Of a DNA stretch of 64,000 bases, positions 26,985-39,700 are shown piece by piece. Source of the stretch: Monoplex corrugatus (Eukaryota; Mollusca; Gastropoda; Littorinimorpha; Ranellidae); assembly GCA_030674185.1 (NCBI GenBank), contig CM060307.1, positions 41,530,655 to 41,594,654 on the forward strand, in the 5' to 3' direction. A model generated the notes under the pieces. It was not told where the DNA came from, made no database searches, and saw nothing but the letters and a program-made list of their open reading frames with translations. Position numbers and translations under genes: made by a program. How positions within the stretch are numbered: the stretch's first letter is position 1; the number at the start of each line of letters is the position of its first letter.

Positions 26985-28942
26985 CAAACAGCAAATCAGA
27001 GCATGTTTCGAACAACTTTCGTACTAGCAGTTGTGATGAAATGGAATCACATGTCCTGTGGGCTTTTGTTAATCTCGTTTTTTTTGTTTTGGCTTCCAGT
27101 CTCCAAACCATCACAAGTGTTACTATCATCTTTAAATAGATGAGGTTAATATCTGTAGTGATGAAACATCAATCTTTCAGTTATTGCATGGGTTCGAACC
27201 CGAGTTCATAGAGTGAATATAATTAAAAGTGTTTGTACAGCCTCCAATTCAACACAAATGAATACGTCCCCAAGTCTGTTCTGGGTTGGGAAAATAAAAT
27301 GGCAATGAAGAGCTTTAGGCATCATAAAATAGATCCAAGAGCCTCCAGGCCACAACACATTACTCACCAATGATTTAATCACGAGTTCATATTAATGAAT
27401 CAAGTTCAGCTTACTGTTCCCTCTATACTTTCCTATGAAAAATGGTAATAATTTTCTCATTCAGTACAGAACCAGAAGGTATATGGATTTATTGATTTTG
27501 CAACAGATAACGAAACTGATATCTATATTTTACATAGTGAGCAAATTACTACTATTTTACATTCAAATTATTCTGTGCTGATGCAATACTACCAAGAATG
27601 AGGGGGCAGATGAGTGACAGTCATTTAAAAACTTAACAAATGTAATCATTACAAATATACTTGAAGCTGTAGTCGAGATGTGGGGCAATGAAATTTATCT
27701 GAAACACCAACTTTCATGACTATAATCTCAGTCAATGAGTAACAAGTTCAATGAAAACATAATTCAGAATGCCTAATTGCCATTCTAGTCCATGAACCCA
27801 TGACATGCCAACACACTCCTTTTTCCTATTCAGTTTGTTAACAAAACTGATTCAGAGTACGAAATCAAACACAACAAGCTAAAGTCTGTTGAGTACAGAT
27901 ATCAGGGTAAGTCTGATATGTACTGATACTAGCGTAACAACGATATACATGATCGGGCTTTTAAGGTGTGCCACATTGGGACGTAAGTCACGTGGGTATG
28001 TGTGCTGTGTACACACATTCCAGTGTCTTGACTGGAACATACAAGTCCAGTGTGTACTGTTCCCCTTTATAGCCCACTTGAAGCTTTGGAAGCCTTGTTA
28101 ATCACTATCTGGCCAGATTTCATGACCACCCTATAGCCAAAGGAACTTGAAATTTGTGTATTACATCAATCGTCCCAGAAAATAACTTTTTGTATTTATG
28201 GACTGGTATGGACCAAGTTACCATGGACTGCCGTTTCTTTTGATCAAGACTGCAATCACCCTGGCATTGGATTTGAGTGCAATCAAACCTTTTTCGCTGG
28301 GGATAGTGTGTGTTCCGTTTTCTTTTAGTACAGAAGAAAATTGTGCTAGCTTCTTTTGAATGAACATAATAAAAAGGGGGAAAAGGGGGTAGGGAGGGAG
28401 GAGAGGGGCGTATTTACTTAACAGTAATGCATTACTGAATTAGGATACAATGACGAATTGTGCCTTTCTTGGTTCACTGCCCCTAGCATAAGGTACTTCT
28501 TTAGTAATACGCACTGACATGGTATTCGTAACTTGACAAGTGCTTTGTGGTCTCTCTATTTGTTTAAATAAATGGAAGTTTCTGCAATTCCTCATATCTC
28601 CTACCATTTCCTTGTGTTTATACAGTTATGTCAACCTATTTCATACGAAATATTGTGGTCAAATGTGAACCCATCTTTTTCTGGAGTCTCGTCAATGCCA
28701 ATACATAGTTTTCAACTACACCTGCAAGCGCCTGTGCGTGTCACACTGTCGCTTCTTACAGAGAGATTTGGGTCAAGCCTGACCCTGACACACAACAGTA
28801 TCATGTCAGGATAGGGTTGGGGCGATTATTCCCTTTCAAAACTTTATCTGTTTACCAACGGTCTTTTTCTTGTTCTTTCTTTTTCCCCTTATTATCTGAA
28901 ATTTCTTTACACAGTCTACTTTTTCTCTCTCTCTCTTCCGCT

Positions 28943-29083
28943 GTGTGTGTGTGCGTGTGTGTTTTGCGTGTGTGTGTGTGTATGCGTGTGTGTGTATGCG
29001 TGCGTTGTGTGTATGCGTGCGTGCTGTGTGTGTGGTGCGCGCGCGTGCCGTGCTTGAGTGTGTGCGAGTGTGCGTGCGTGCTC
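28943..29083. repeat. Imperfect (TG)n/(TGCG)n microsatellite
   Basis: TG-rich alternating purine-pyrimidine tract with TGCG and GCGCGCG interruptions. Confidence 0.9.
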
Positions 29084-29664
29084 GCAGAACAAAGAGAGAC
29101 CACAGAAACTGATTCACTGAAATATTATCCGCTCACTGAAATATACAATTTACAACAATAATAACAGTAATAATAATAATGATAATAATAGTAACATTAA
29201 TAATGCATTTGATTATAAATATAACGTTAGAAAATAGGGAAATGTACACATTGTGTATTCATCTCATTTCAAGTAAAATGAATAACGATAACAAATATTC
29301 CAAATTTACCATCATATTTACTTGTCTTAATTCATTTCATCACTATCACTTTATTTCAGTCCCTATTTAGGGGAATTCTGATACCACCACCTATGATTAA
29401 CATAATTAATTAAAATCAATAACAGCTAAATAACATACACATAACCCTGTTTCATATCTAGTAATGCCAGCGATATAAAACAAACTGTGGTCTTCAAATT
29501 TCCATGCTTCTTGTGTAAACAATCGATATAATAAAAGTTAAAGAGACCCAAGTAGGTCAGATGGCAGCATGCTTTCTCACTCCTCTTGTGAATAATTGAT
29601 TTCAACTCTGTGTGGGTGTAATAATAAACAGGAATTGTTCGGTTCAATCGTCCCCTCTTCCCTC

Positions 29665-29670
<6 letters not shown>

Positions 29671-29730
<60 letters not shown>
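29671..29730. repeat. (CA)n microsatellite
   Basis: About 29 CA units, nearly uninterrupted. Confidence 0.95.
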
Positions 29731-30177
29731 ACACACTCAACAAAGACAGGGTGGGGATGAGGGGGAAGGGAGAAGGTAGCAAACTTTTACTTATATTCAT
29801 GAACACTAAAACCTCTATATAATGATTAATCTCTCACTCTGCTACTCCACACCCTTCTCGCCCTTATGTTCTCTCTGTGCTCTCTACATAAAATACACCA
29901 ATATGAAATAATATGATTTTAAATATATCAAATATAATTAAAATAGTTCATTATTCATTCTCGCTCTTCCCCTCCCCTCCTCCCCCCCCCTCTCTCTCTC
30001 TCACAAACACACTCCTCCCTATGTCTAACTAACAATATCCTTTTGCACAAAGATACGAGTACATTTGTGCTTCTGAATCTGTGTACACACACATTACATA
30101 TGTACATATGCTGACAGATCACTGATGAAGAAGGCAAAGAGAGAGCCAAATCACAATTTATTAAATTGTCATCCGCG

Positions 30178-30201
30178 CACGCGCACGCTCACACATGCAC
30201 G

Positions 30202-30267
<66 letters not shown>

Positions 30268-30270
30268 CCA
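30178..30270. repeat. (CA)n microsatellite with GCAC start
   Basis: Alternating GCAC/CACA sequence with one AACA interruption. Confidence 0.95.
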
Positions 30271-31489
30271 CACCCTTATGTCACAGCAGTCCAAAAGAAA
30301 ATATAATTTCCCTTTTGTCGCAGCAGCACAAAAGAAAAATATACTTTTCAAACAACCATTTCAAATGAATCAAAGGCACACGGGAAAGCCTCCAACTTTC
30401 TAAATAAATACGCACATTACTATATAAAAGACGGTGCTTGTAAGTACAAGGTCTTTGACAGTACCTTCAAAAGAAGACTAATAAGGTGCACTTTCAAACG
30501 CATGCAAACAAATGAAAGGAAAAACAAGATATTTCTAATGAAGAATGTCCAGTAATATGCGAAATTATGTACAGAACTTTCATTCTTTTATTTCGTTTTA
30601 ATTATTGTAGACATAATGAACAATTCAACTGCCTTCTTAAAACTATTTGTCTGTTGAAGTCATTTCATAATCATTTCACCACTGTAATTAGCATATAGAA
30701 GTGCATCCACTATACCAGTACTGGATGTCAGAAATTTTCAATTCTGACTGATAAAAACGTAACTACAACTCTGGTAAAAGTCTTCACTTTTTTCCCTTAG
30801 TTTGGTTCTTGGAATTTCCAGACGTTCTTGCCTGATGAAAATAAAACTACACAATGATAATTTTTTTCAAACAGCAAACAAAACGCGGTGAATCTTTTTA
30901 CCTGACCTTCACCTATGCTCTTAACTACATTCAGCTTAACTTGTCCCCAGACAGTTCAAATGTAGAATAACACGACAGATGACATCCGTGACACCAGACC
31001 CTCCCGTGGCAAGACGTCTTCGAGATAGCATAGACATTTGAGGGAAGGAGGAACGGAGATCTCTATCTCCCCCCATCCCCACCCCCCAAAACACCACCCG
31101 TTTTCTTTTGGCCTCAAAATCTACTGAAAGATCAACATGTCTGTGACAATCTTTTTCCACATGGCGTGTTGTTATGTAAGTAAAGCCGAACATCAGAAAC
31201 GAGTACCTGAATTTACTTGGTGAAGACTAAAAGAGGGACTTCAGTCCACAGGTGGTAGTTATTTATTCTTCCCCCACCAAACCCACAAACACTCGGGTAC
31301 ACGATATACAAAAAGCGCGACCATAAACCTGATCGTGTCGGTCATCTCGAGTAGCGGGGGACCGGGAGAGGAAAAATGGGGTGTAGGCTGGGAACCGGGG
31401 TGCTAGTATCTGAAGGAAAGGCGATATCACAGAGAAGTCTTCAGGGGGAAACAAGATCGGCGCACTAGGCGTTGGCGCAGGGTGGGTGA

Positions 31490-31552
31490 AGGGGATGGGG
31501 TAAAGTCGGGGACGGGGTTCGGGGACGGGGTAAGGTCGGGGATGGAGTAAGG
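31490..31552 (+). other. G-rich block with G-quadruplex potential
   Basis: GGGGATGGGGTAAAGTCGGG continues into three further GGGG-containing segments of the form GGGGACGGGG/TTC/TAAGGTC. It therefore has at least six runs of four G with loops of 2-8 bases on the plus strand. This is the template strand of the RBMS gene; the nascent RNA would be C-rich. Confidence 0.6.
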
Positions 31553-31853
31553 TCAAGTGGCGCGGCACAATGATCAGCATACAGCCATTAATTTTGTAAA
31601 CCCATCACAGGAACAGACTGTGTTGAGATTTACTAGCGACGATCCCCACCCTCCAATCCACGTGACTGGTTTTCAGCTAACCCCTCCCGTCTACAACACA
31701 TACACACACACAGCGTGATATCCTCCCAACCCACTGTCTTAAACTCTTATTTTCTTAAGTTTATCATTAAAATTGAAAAGTTTACTACATACTCGCATAA
31801 CATTACGTATAGAGAATGATCTCCACAGAAACAACAACAATAACAACAACACC

Positions 31854-31856
<3 letters not shown>

Positions 31857-31904
<48 letters not shown>

Positions 31905-31918
31905 CACACACACACACA
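31857..31918. repeat. (CA)n microsatellite
   Basis: About 30 CA units with one interruption. Confidence 0.95.
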
Positions 31919-32308
31919 GAACCAAGACTGCAAACAAACAAAAAAGTATCTCTTTTTACATGGAATTAAAGAAAAGAAAGAAAAAAAACGAGCTGCATCG
32001 AGGACAATGGTATACTGTCACAACTCTGAGAAAAATTCTACAGATTGTCAAAAGTTCCTGAGAAAGTGCTTTTCACACACCTTCCCCAAAAAAGTACACA
32101 TCTAAGGCCTTATTTTTTCCCGGTTTGTGTGACCTTGAACTTTGTGCTTTTACCTTCAGAACTTTCGCTTTTGCGACTCCTCCTCTCTAAGCCGTGGCTC
32201 AAATCTGGTAAAGATCCACTTATAAAGAACTGAGAAAATCATCTTTACACATTTCTGTCATACACAACCACATCCGGTCGATACGAACTATTTGCAGGCA
32301 CACTGAAA

Positions 32309-32383
32309 AATAATAATAATAATAATAATATATTTTATTTATATAGCGCAAAATCTTGACAAAATCAAATCTAAGCGCTGAGC
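32309..32383 (-). repeat. LINE 3' tail, outer copy with (ATT)n
   Basis: A second copy of the same tail (AGCGCTTAGATTTGATTTTG ... GCGCTATATAAATA) followed by (TTA)n. It is separated from the inner copy by a CATA/TACA simple repeat (about 32385-32560). It may be a 5'-truncated insertion or a tandem tail. Confidence 0.7.
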
Positions 32384-32384
32384 G

Positions 32385-32560
32385 TATACATGCATACATA
32401 CCTACATACATATGAGCGCATACATGCTTACATACATGCTTACATACTTACATACATAAATCTAAGCTGAGCGTATACATGCACACATACATACATACAT
32501 AAATCTAAGCGTATACATACATACATACATACATACATACTACGTACGTACGCACATGCA
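32385..32560. repeat. (CATA)n simple repeat with AAGCTGAGCGTATACATGC pieces
   Basis: Tetranucleotide repeat with repeated short pieces of the LINE tail edge (TCTAAGC...GAGCGTATACATGC). This suggests expansion from the boundary of the element. Confidence 0.8.
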
Positions 32561-32569
32561 TACATAATA

Positions 32570-32627
32570 ATTACAATATTTATATAGCGCAAATCTCGAC
32601 AAAATCAAATCCAAGCGCCGAAAAGAC
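32570..32627 (-). repeat. LINE 3' tail, inner copy
   Basis: On the minus strand: GGCGCTTGGATTTGATTTTG, then TCGAGATTTGCGCTATATAAATATTGTAATT. It follows the (TG)n tract of the LINE 3' UTR and looks like the true 3' end of the element. Confidence 0.75.
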
Positions 32628-32628
32628 A

Positions 32629-32640
32629 CACACGCACACA

Positions 32641-32704
<64 letters not shown>

Positions 32705-32717
32705 ACACACACACACA
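32629..32717. repeat. (CA)n / (CGCA)n microsatellite in the LINE 3' UTR
   Basis: Alternating CA tract with CGCA units at its left edge, directly next to the inner LINE tail. Confidence 0.95.
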
Positions 32718-32880
32718 TGCATGGCCACAAATGGGGAGAAAAGAATAAAAGCAATAAAAGCAAGAATAAAACCAATGGAAAACCACAGAGAGCACATCAT
32801 ATACAATTATATATTAAAACAAAGTGATTCCCCTCCGAGCGGAGACAGGCTGCAGAGGGGGGTTGAGTGAGGTTAGGATT

Positions 32881-35800
32881 TTATGCAGAGGAGAAAAGGT
32901 GAGTTTTGAGAGCGGACTTGAAGGAGGCAAAAGTAGGTTGCTGACGGACTGAGAGAGGAAGTTTGTTCCAGGAGAGTGGACCAGAAACAGAGAAGGCTCG
33001 TGGACCATAGGTATTGAGCTTAGTGCGTGGAAAGCGAAAAGTCAGAGGATCGGAGGCAGAGCGGAGGGTACGTGAGGGAACATAGATCTCAAGTAGGCTT
33101 GACAGGTAATCGGGGGCTGCGTTATTGAGGCTTTTGTAGCACATGGTGTCTAGTTTGTACTGTATGCGCTTTGATACAGGGAGCCAGTGAAGTTGTGCCA
33201 GGAGAGGAGATATGTGGTCAGCTTTTTTCTTTTTGAGTACAAGGCGTACAGCATTGTTTTGAATGCGCTGTAGGGTGTGAATGGTGGAGGCAGGAAGACC
33301 AGACAGGAGTGAATTGCAATAGTCAATGCGAGACATTATGAAGGAGAGAACGAGTTTTGCAGTTGTTTCGACAGAGAGATACTTCCTGATCAGGCTTATA
33401 CGATGGAGATGATAGTAGCAAGATCTGGCAGTTTGAGAAACAAAGTTGTTCATGGACAGGGTAGAGTCAATGCAGACACCAAGGTTTTTAGCTGAATCAG
33501 AAATTGGGACTGATGTGTTACATAATGGGAGAGAAAGAGGAGGCAGCTGGGAAAGTTTCTGACGGGTGCCAATGAGGATAGCTTCTGTCTTGTCGTCATT
33601 AAGCTGAAGTCTATTGTGTATCATCCAGTTCTTAATGTCCGAGTAACACTCAGTGGTGCGAGTCAACAGGCGCTGTATATTATCAGGTGAGTCACTATCT
33701 TGAAGTTGGGTGTCATCAGCATAGAAGTGGTGTTTTATAGAGTGGGAGTTGATGATGGTGGACAGGGGGGAGGTATAAAGAGTGAAAAGAACAGGGCCAA
33801 GGACAGATCCTTGTGGAACACCACAGGTCAGGTATGCAGGTTGAGAGTAAGTGCCATTGATGAGAACAGTTTGTTTTCTGTTTGATAAATACGAAGTGAA
33901 AAAGGAGAGAGCAATGTCAGAGATGCCAAAAGTATGATGAAGTCTAGAAAGGAGAATACCATGGTCAATGGTATCGAAAGCTGCAGACAGATCAAGGAGT
34001 GTGAGGAGAGAGACTTTGCCAGTATCAGTTGCAAGGAGGAGATTGTTGAGAATGTGTAGTAGGGCAGTTTCAGTGCTATGGCACTGGCGGTAGGCTGACT
34101 GGAAAGGATTGAGGAGATTGTTGGCAGACAGGTGAGAGTTCAGCTGGTTGAGGACGACTTTTTCAAGGAGTTTTGACAAGAAAGAGAGATTAGAGATAGG
34201 CCTGTAATTTTTCAGTTCATTTGGGTCTAAATTGTGTTTCTTGAGGAGAGGGTGAACAATAGCAGACTTGAAAGAATCTGGGACAGTTCCAGTTTGAAAA
34301 GAAGTGTTGATGATGTCAGTGATGAATGGGAGGAGAGTAGGGAGACAATCGGAGTAGAGAGAACCTGGAAGAGGATCCAGTTCGCAGGTTTTGAACGACA
34401 TGGATCTGATTGTGTTGAAAATTTCTTCTTGTGAGACTGGGGTAAAAGTAGTGAGAGGTGTGCCAGAGAAGGAAGGGTCAGGTGGGCATGGTTGACAGGG
34501 TGTCCTGTCAAGCCTGTCACGAAGAGTTTGTATTTTGGTGGTGAAATACTTAGAGAATACAGATGGGAGTTCTTCATTTGTATGTTTTGTTGGGAGAGGT
34601 AAGTCTTTTCGTGTGCCAAGGAGATGATTCATGGTTGTAAAGAGTTCTTTTGAAGAAGAGGCATTCAGGATTTTGGTTTGGAAATAGCTTGTTTTTGCAG
34701 ATGCAATGAGGGTGGATACTTTTGTTTTAGAGGCTTGGAAAAGTTGCCTGTGTACAGTGAGTTTGGATTTGCGCCAGCGGCGCTCTGCTCTGCGGCGGGC
34801 ACGTTTTGCACAGGCAATCTCATGAGTGAGCCAGGGGGTAGGGGGGCGGTCAGGTAAAAGACGGGTTGTGGCTGGAGCATGAGTGTCCAGAAGATGGTGG
34901 AGAGTAGTATAGAATTCATCGGCAAGGTTATGTGACTTTTCAGAAAGGAGACGGGAGGCATCAGATGAAAATGTGGAGAGGTCGATAGATTTGAGATTGC
35001 GTCGAGTCACTGTGCGCGTGGTACGGGAAGGAGGAGAAATGTCAAGAGAACAGAGAATTGCAGAGTGGTCAGATGGAAGGGCTGAAGTTAGACGGGTAGA
35101 AAGAACTAAGCAGTTGTTAGTAGCTGAATTGTGGTGATCACGAGAAATGATCCAGTCAAGAATGTGACCTTTTTGATGGGTTGGTTCAGAAATGTGTTGA
35201 GTCATATTGTGATTGGACAGAGAGTTGATGATATGTCTTGTGTCATAACGGTGAGTGTTGTCATAGTGGACATTGATGTCACCTAGAATGATGAGATTTC
35301 CAGGTAAGAGGCAGTAGTGGTCAAGCAGTTGGTCAAAGTCAGAGAGAAACGTGGATGTGGTGAGTTTGTTGGCAGAGCTAGGTGGAGGTCGATAGACACA
35401 GGAGAAGGTGATGGGGTGAGGGTGGATTGGAAGGATACTTCAACGTGCTCGAAAGAAGGATGGGAGAAAGGCAGAGACTGCGAGAAAGATAGGCGGGAAT
35501 GGAGTGAGTCGTTGTAGAGGATGGCGATACCGCCACCTCGAGATGAGCGATGGAAAGAAGCAAGCCTGTAACCACTCGGAGTGAGGCTAGCATGTATAGG
35601 TTCATGACCAAGGGGGTTAAGCCATGTCTCTGTAATAAAAGCAATGTCAACGTGCTCATCAGCGATAAAATCGGCAATGACCTCGGCTTTGCCATCTTTG
35701 CATATTGATTGAGCGTTAAAAAGGCATAGTTTAAGTTTATCATATGGCGGCGGCCGAGGTGGCGAAGAAGGCGGCACCGACGGGACAAAAGACGAAGGCG

Positions 35801-36324
35801 ACACCAGCGGGGCAGAAGACGAAGGCAGCAACGACGGAACAGAAGAAGAACAAAGGTAGCACCGGCGAGACAGAAGACGAGGGCAGCGCCGGCGGGACAG
35901 AAGACGAAGGAAGCACCGGCGGGACAGAAGGCGAAGGCGAAGATGGCAGAGGAGGAGACAAAGCCCGCAGCAGCGAGGTCGAAGGCAGGGGCAGTGGAGG
36001 AGACGAGGAAGCAGAAAAAGAAAAGTGGCGTCGGGCTGGCACAGCAGGAGGCAGGTTGTGCCAAAGTCGGTGGAGACGTCCACCACGACAGGATCGCGCA
36101 GTGCGGGGCTTGCTACACAGCCCCAATGTACGTATGCGCTGGTAGACGCCTCCACCGAGGTAGCATTTGCTGTGTTTAAAAAGTGTCAGTCCAATTTGTT
36201 TAAGGACGGACGGATCCATAATTGAGAGCCAGTCAAGAGAGGATGATGTTTGCAGAGAACAACGAAGGTTTGGGAGCTGTAGCGTTTGGCGAACACAGTA
36301 GGCTAAAATGTTAACACAGTTCAC
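32881..36324 (-). pseudogene. LINE endonuclease-reverse transcriptase, two frameshifts
   Basis: The open frame is in three pieces. The N-terminal piece (36324 to about 35950) includes YQRIRTLGLCSKPRTARSCR. The second frame (about 36155-35283, 290 codons with only the later part genuine) carries the endonuclease start LCLFNAQSI at residues 143-151 and TETW at 175-178. The third frame, open from about 35430, runs to 32881 with VYRPPPSS, GDINVHYDN and, counting from its first ATG at 35205, PSDHSAI at 44-50, NYRPISNL at 333-340, DLSAAFDTIDH at 405-415, [10 protein letters not shown] at 462-471 and FYADD at 494-498. One frameshift lies in the 27-base repeat, the other at about 35400-35440. The reverse transcriptase itself has no stop over 774 codons, so the copy is fairly young. 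Family placement as L2/CR1 group rests on these motifs. Confidence 0.9.
35760..35950 (-). repeat. 27-base minisatellite inside the LINE N-terminal region
   Basis: About seven units of the type GACAGAAGACGAAGGAAGCA / CCGGCGG (plus strand) encode serine/proline/valine-rich 9-residue repeats in the LINE sense. One unit carries a length change, which plausibly caused one of the frameshifts. Confidence 0.85.
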
Positions 36325-37029
36325 AGGTTAAATGTCCGACCTAAACGGCAGAATCTATCTACTTCATTTGCCTGCTGGCAAATATGTAAGAAATCTTCAT
36401 CAATAATAGTTTCTCATCATACTTTCAATCTGTCTGCTTTCTTTTTCCAATTTTGACCCTCGTTTGAAGGGAGCAATAGGGTTAAAGAGGGGAGAGGGGA
36501 GGCGTGGAGGAGGAGATATGCCGCTCGACGAGCTATCAGTATCAAACATTACGGTTGTATTTAAGTTAAGACACACAATCACCTCTCCTAGCTTGCTTTA
36601 TATACAACATCGATCAGTAAGGTTTCGGATGAGAGGAGTTACCGCCAAAACAGACAACAGATTCATCTTTGTAAAACAGAAATAATAAAGTGATGCATTG
36701 TCTTTTAACTACCAATCCTTGCTTCACTTTCAATTTAGAAGAAAACAATGCACGTTCATATCTACGCAAATTATTTCAACACCATACAGAATATCTTAGT
36801 CTGTAGCAAGGCGCGTGTAATTGTTGTGGCGAGAAACACTGTATGACGTCTCCCTCTCTTCTTGCTATGGCGGTTTGGGGTATGTGGGCGTGTCTGATCA
36901 AGACATTTCACAGGACACGACGAATGGAAAGTGGGGAAAGAACGTGGGTGGGATAGGGATAGGGAGGGGAGGGAGCCGAGCCGTCAAGAATCAGGTTAAT
37001 GCAGTCAGATATAAACGCTGCCAGTCTCC

Positions 37030-37082
37030 TCTGTGTGTGTGTGTGCGTGTGTGTCTGCGTGTGTGTGTGTTTGTGTGTGCGT

Positions 37083-37123
<41 letters not shown>
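37030..37123. repeat. (TG)n/(TGCG)n microsatellite
   Basis: TG tract with TGCG and TCTG interruptions. Confidence 0.95.
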
Positions 37124-37124
<1 letters not shown>

Positions 37125-37837
37125 AAGGTCGAAGCGGGAAAGACGACACCAACGACACGGCACATAGTTAGCGTGCATGGATCAACTGTCTTACCCCTTC
37201 AATAATATCAGGTAGCCAAGCCTGTGAATAAATGATTATACGCTCCACACAGAGACCTATGAATGTTGGTGACAGGGAACAGGATCTGGACGACATTGTA
37301 TATAAAAGAATGCGGATGGGTTTAGCTCAATAAGAATGCATGACAATATGGAAGGAGTGAGGGATCGAGGACAGGTATTTCTTTTAGTATCATCGTAAGC
37401 ACAGATATCTGTATTAATTTATGAGAACTACAAACATCAGTGGATGTCATTCATAAGGGTGAAATTAATATTACTGTGAACAATAATCCTCCCCCTTGTA
37501 GTGAAGAGGTTTCTATTTAGTAACAGGGTTGTCTGCACTGAAGGAAATGAGAAATTTTCAATTATAATACTTAATACTAATAGACATGCTCTTCTGCCTA
37601 GTTTAAACAGAAACAAAATTTGTCTTGCATATTTTCAAATTTCTCCTTGAATTAAATGTAAAGGCTGTCAGAAACAGACTTAAACTTCATGATGTAGCAT
37701 AATGATAAAGATGGTCTAAAGGACAGGAGAAGCAAGAAAGGACAACTGGATTCTAGCAACAGAAGACAATAAATTGATTAAGATTTATAAGTAAGCGTGC
37801 GTGTATGAGGGGTAGGTTGGAGACAGAGAGTGAGTGT

Positions 37838-37980
<143 letters not shown>

Positions 37981-39700
37981 ACATCGACAGACAGAGAAAG
38001 CAGTTCTATCCTGCTTTGCCAGCTTCCATAATTAGCCCCATCAGTACCAGAGGATGAGTGGAATACGGGGCAGGATCTGTAGCATACTACTCTTCAAATT
38101 CTAAAGTCTTCAGAAACGTTAAAATCATGACATGGTTTCATTTGCCACTTTTATTCTTCATACTTTGGGGTATTTTCGTTTCTTTGCTTTAAAATAAGTT
38201 GTTGCTGCAGCTGTTCTTAGGAGGGATGGAATGAGGGTACAGGGTATCGACATAGAGTGATAAACGTTATCACCGCCAATTACACCAATTAAGCTTGATA
38301 TATCACGTATGCCATGCTGCATACAAGCCAACCACCATGCTTGTTATAACTGTGCAGTTGAAGGGCATGTGGCATCTGTCAGGAGCAAAGGGTCTCCCAT
38401 ACGACAGCATATCTATCAAGGGGGCGTTAAGTAACCACAGCCAATCGTGCGCACACTGGCCGGCTGACAAGTGATGGTAGCAAAGCAGAAATGTCAGGAA
38501 GTCAACAAATAAGGACAAGATAGAGTCAAAGAAGACACGACACATGAATCAAATGACATAAAAAACTGGAAAAAAATCCCTGGTCTAATAAAAGAAGAGC
38601 GACTGGACGGAGACTAGGGGACAGGGAAGGGGAAGTAGAAGGGGGGAATTTTAGGGGAGGGGGAGGGAGAGGGACGTTGTGAAAATACAGATTTGGGATT
38701 TTTAAGACCTGTTGCTCAGTAACTCCTCTCCAAATTCAAATCTTGGAGCATATGTGGAACACATGCGCACACTGATCACTGCTTCACCGTAGACATATCG
38801 ACTCGTACGTTGTCTTTAAGTTGTCTGTTCTTTTTCAACGATCGTCTACATCTAATCACGTCCAGCAGCACCAATTATCAAATCCCTAACAAGTCAGGTT
38901 TGTGCTTTGATAAGTTATCATTTTAATGACGGTGGTTTTATACTTATCTAGAGCCTGTCTTTCTTCGTTATAAATTTTTAAACTTCAAGCCTGAATAACC
39001 TTTTTCATTTTAACGACATAAGATGCAAAACTTCACTGCTGCTCAGCTCATTCTGACGTTCTTTGGTGGTGAGCATAGCCAGATATTCTCTTCACCAATG
39101 TGCATGCAGAATATAGAACCATTATCAACGTCTCTTCTCCAGTCAGCGAAGTGAATGCAAGCTCTGGAGACAGAAATACAAACACACACACACACACACA
39201 GACACAGAAACAGACAAGCAGACACTTGACAAAGAAGCAGCAATACTTGACCATAATTAAATCATATGGATGGAAAACTTGGAAGTAATTTCTCTTCATT
39301 TAACATCAACCCCGATTCTTGACCACTCTCTTCCTCACGTGATGCTGAATCAAACTAAAATCTGAAACCATGTTTCATATTTGGTGAAGTTCTTTGACAC
39401 CGAATACTGACACCATGTTTTTATAATAATATGGATACTGACTTTAGAACTCGTGTCCTTTGTTCAGCGACTGTCATGGCGTTTGAGCTTCAACTATTCC
39501 ATGAGTAATACCAATGTGCACTTCATTCGTCTTCAACAAGATGAACATGCCCACAAGATATATCAACCTTCACAACAAACACACTAGCCTGTGACTAAGC
39601 AGTAAGGACTGAGTAAACATGCATGATGAACCTGACACGTAACTTGTTATCTTGGTGTTCTATTCAGTTTATATTTCTGTTGTCTTTATTCTTTACTCAC

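Larger units (their letters stand above)
32293..36330 (-). mobile_element. L2/CR1-group non-LTR retrotransposon, nearly full length, inactive
   Basis: A minus-strand LINE of about 4 kb. In element order it has an arginine/glycine-rich and then serine/proline-rich N-terminal region with a 27-base internal repeat, an apurinic-type endonuclease, a reverse transcriptase with an FYADD catalytic box, and a C-terminal part ending FKSALKTHLFSSA. A (TG)n-bearing 3' UTR follows, and then the conserved tail GCGC...AAATC...GCGCTATATAAATA before an ATT-type simple repeat. The exact 5' end and target-site duplications were not found. The coding region is broken by two frameshifts. It sits inside an RBMS intron in the same orientation as the gene, so its sense strand is present in the pre-mRNA. 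Confidence 0.88.

Noticed and set aside
27181..27215. B-box-like GGGTTCGAACCC as a tRNA gene or SINE
   Set aside because: There is no A box at the right distance and no foldable cloverleaf; the motif is a 12-base palindrome that can occur by chance.
35378..36145. Alternative long frames overlapping the LINE 5' region on both strands (228 and 133 codons)
   Set aside because: The 27-base GC-rich repeat, divisible by three, keeps several frames open at once. Only the frames carrying endonuclease motifs and the Arg/Gly-rich N-terminus are taken as genuine.
35283..36155. The LINE endonuclease as a host nuclease gene
   Set aside because: It continues into the reverse transcriptase after a frameshift and is part of the retrotransposon.
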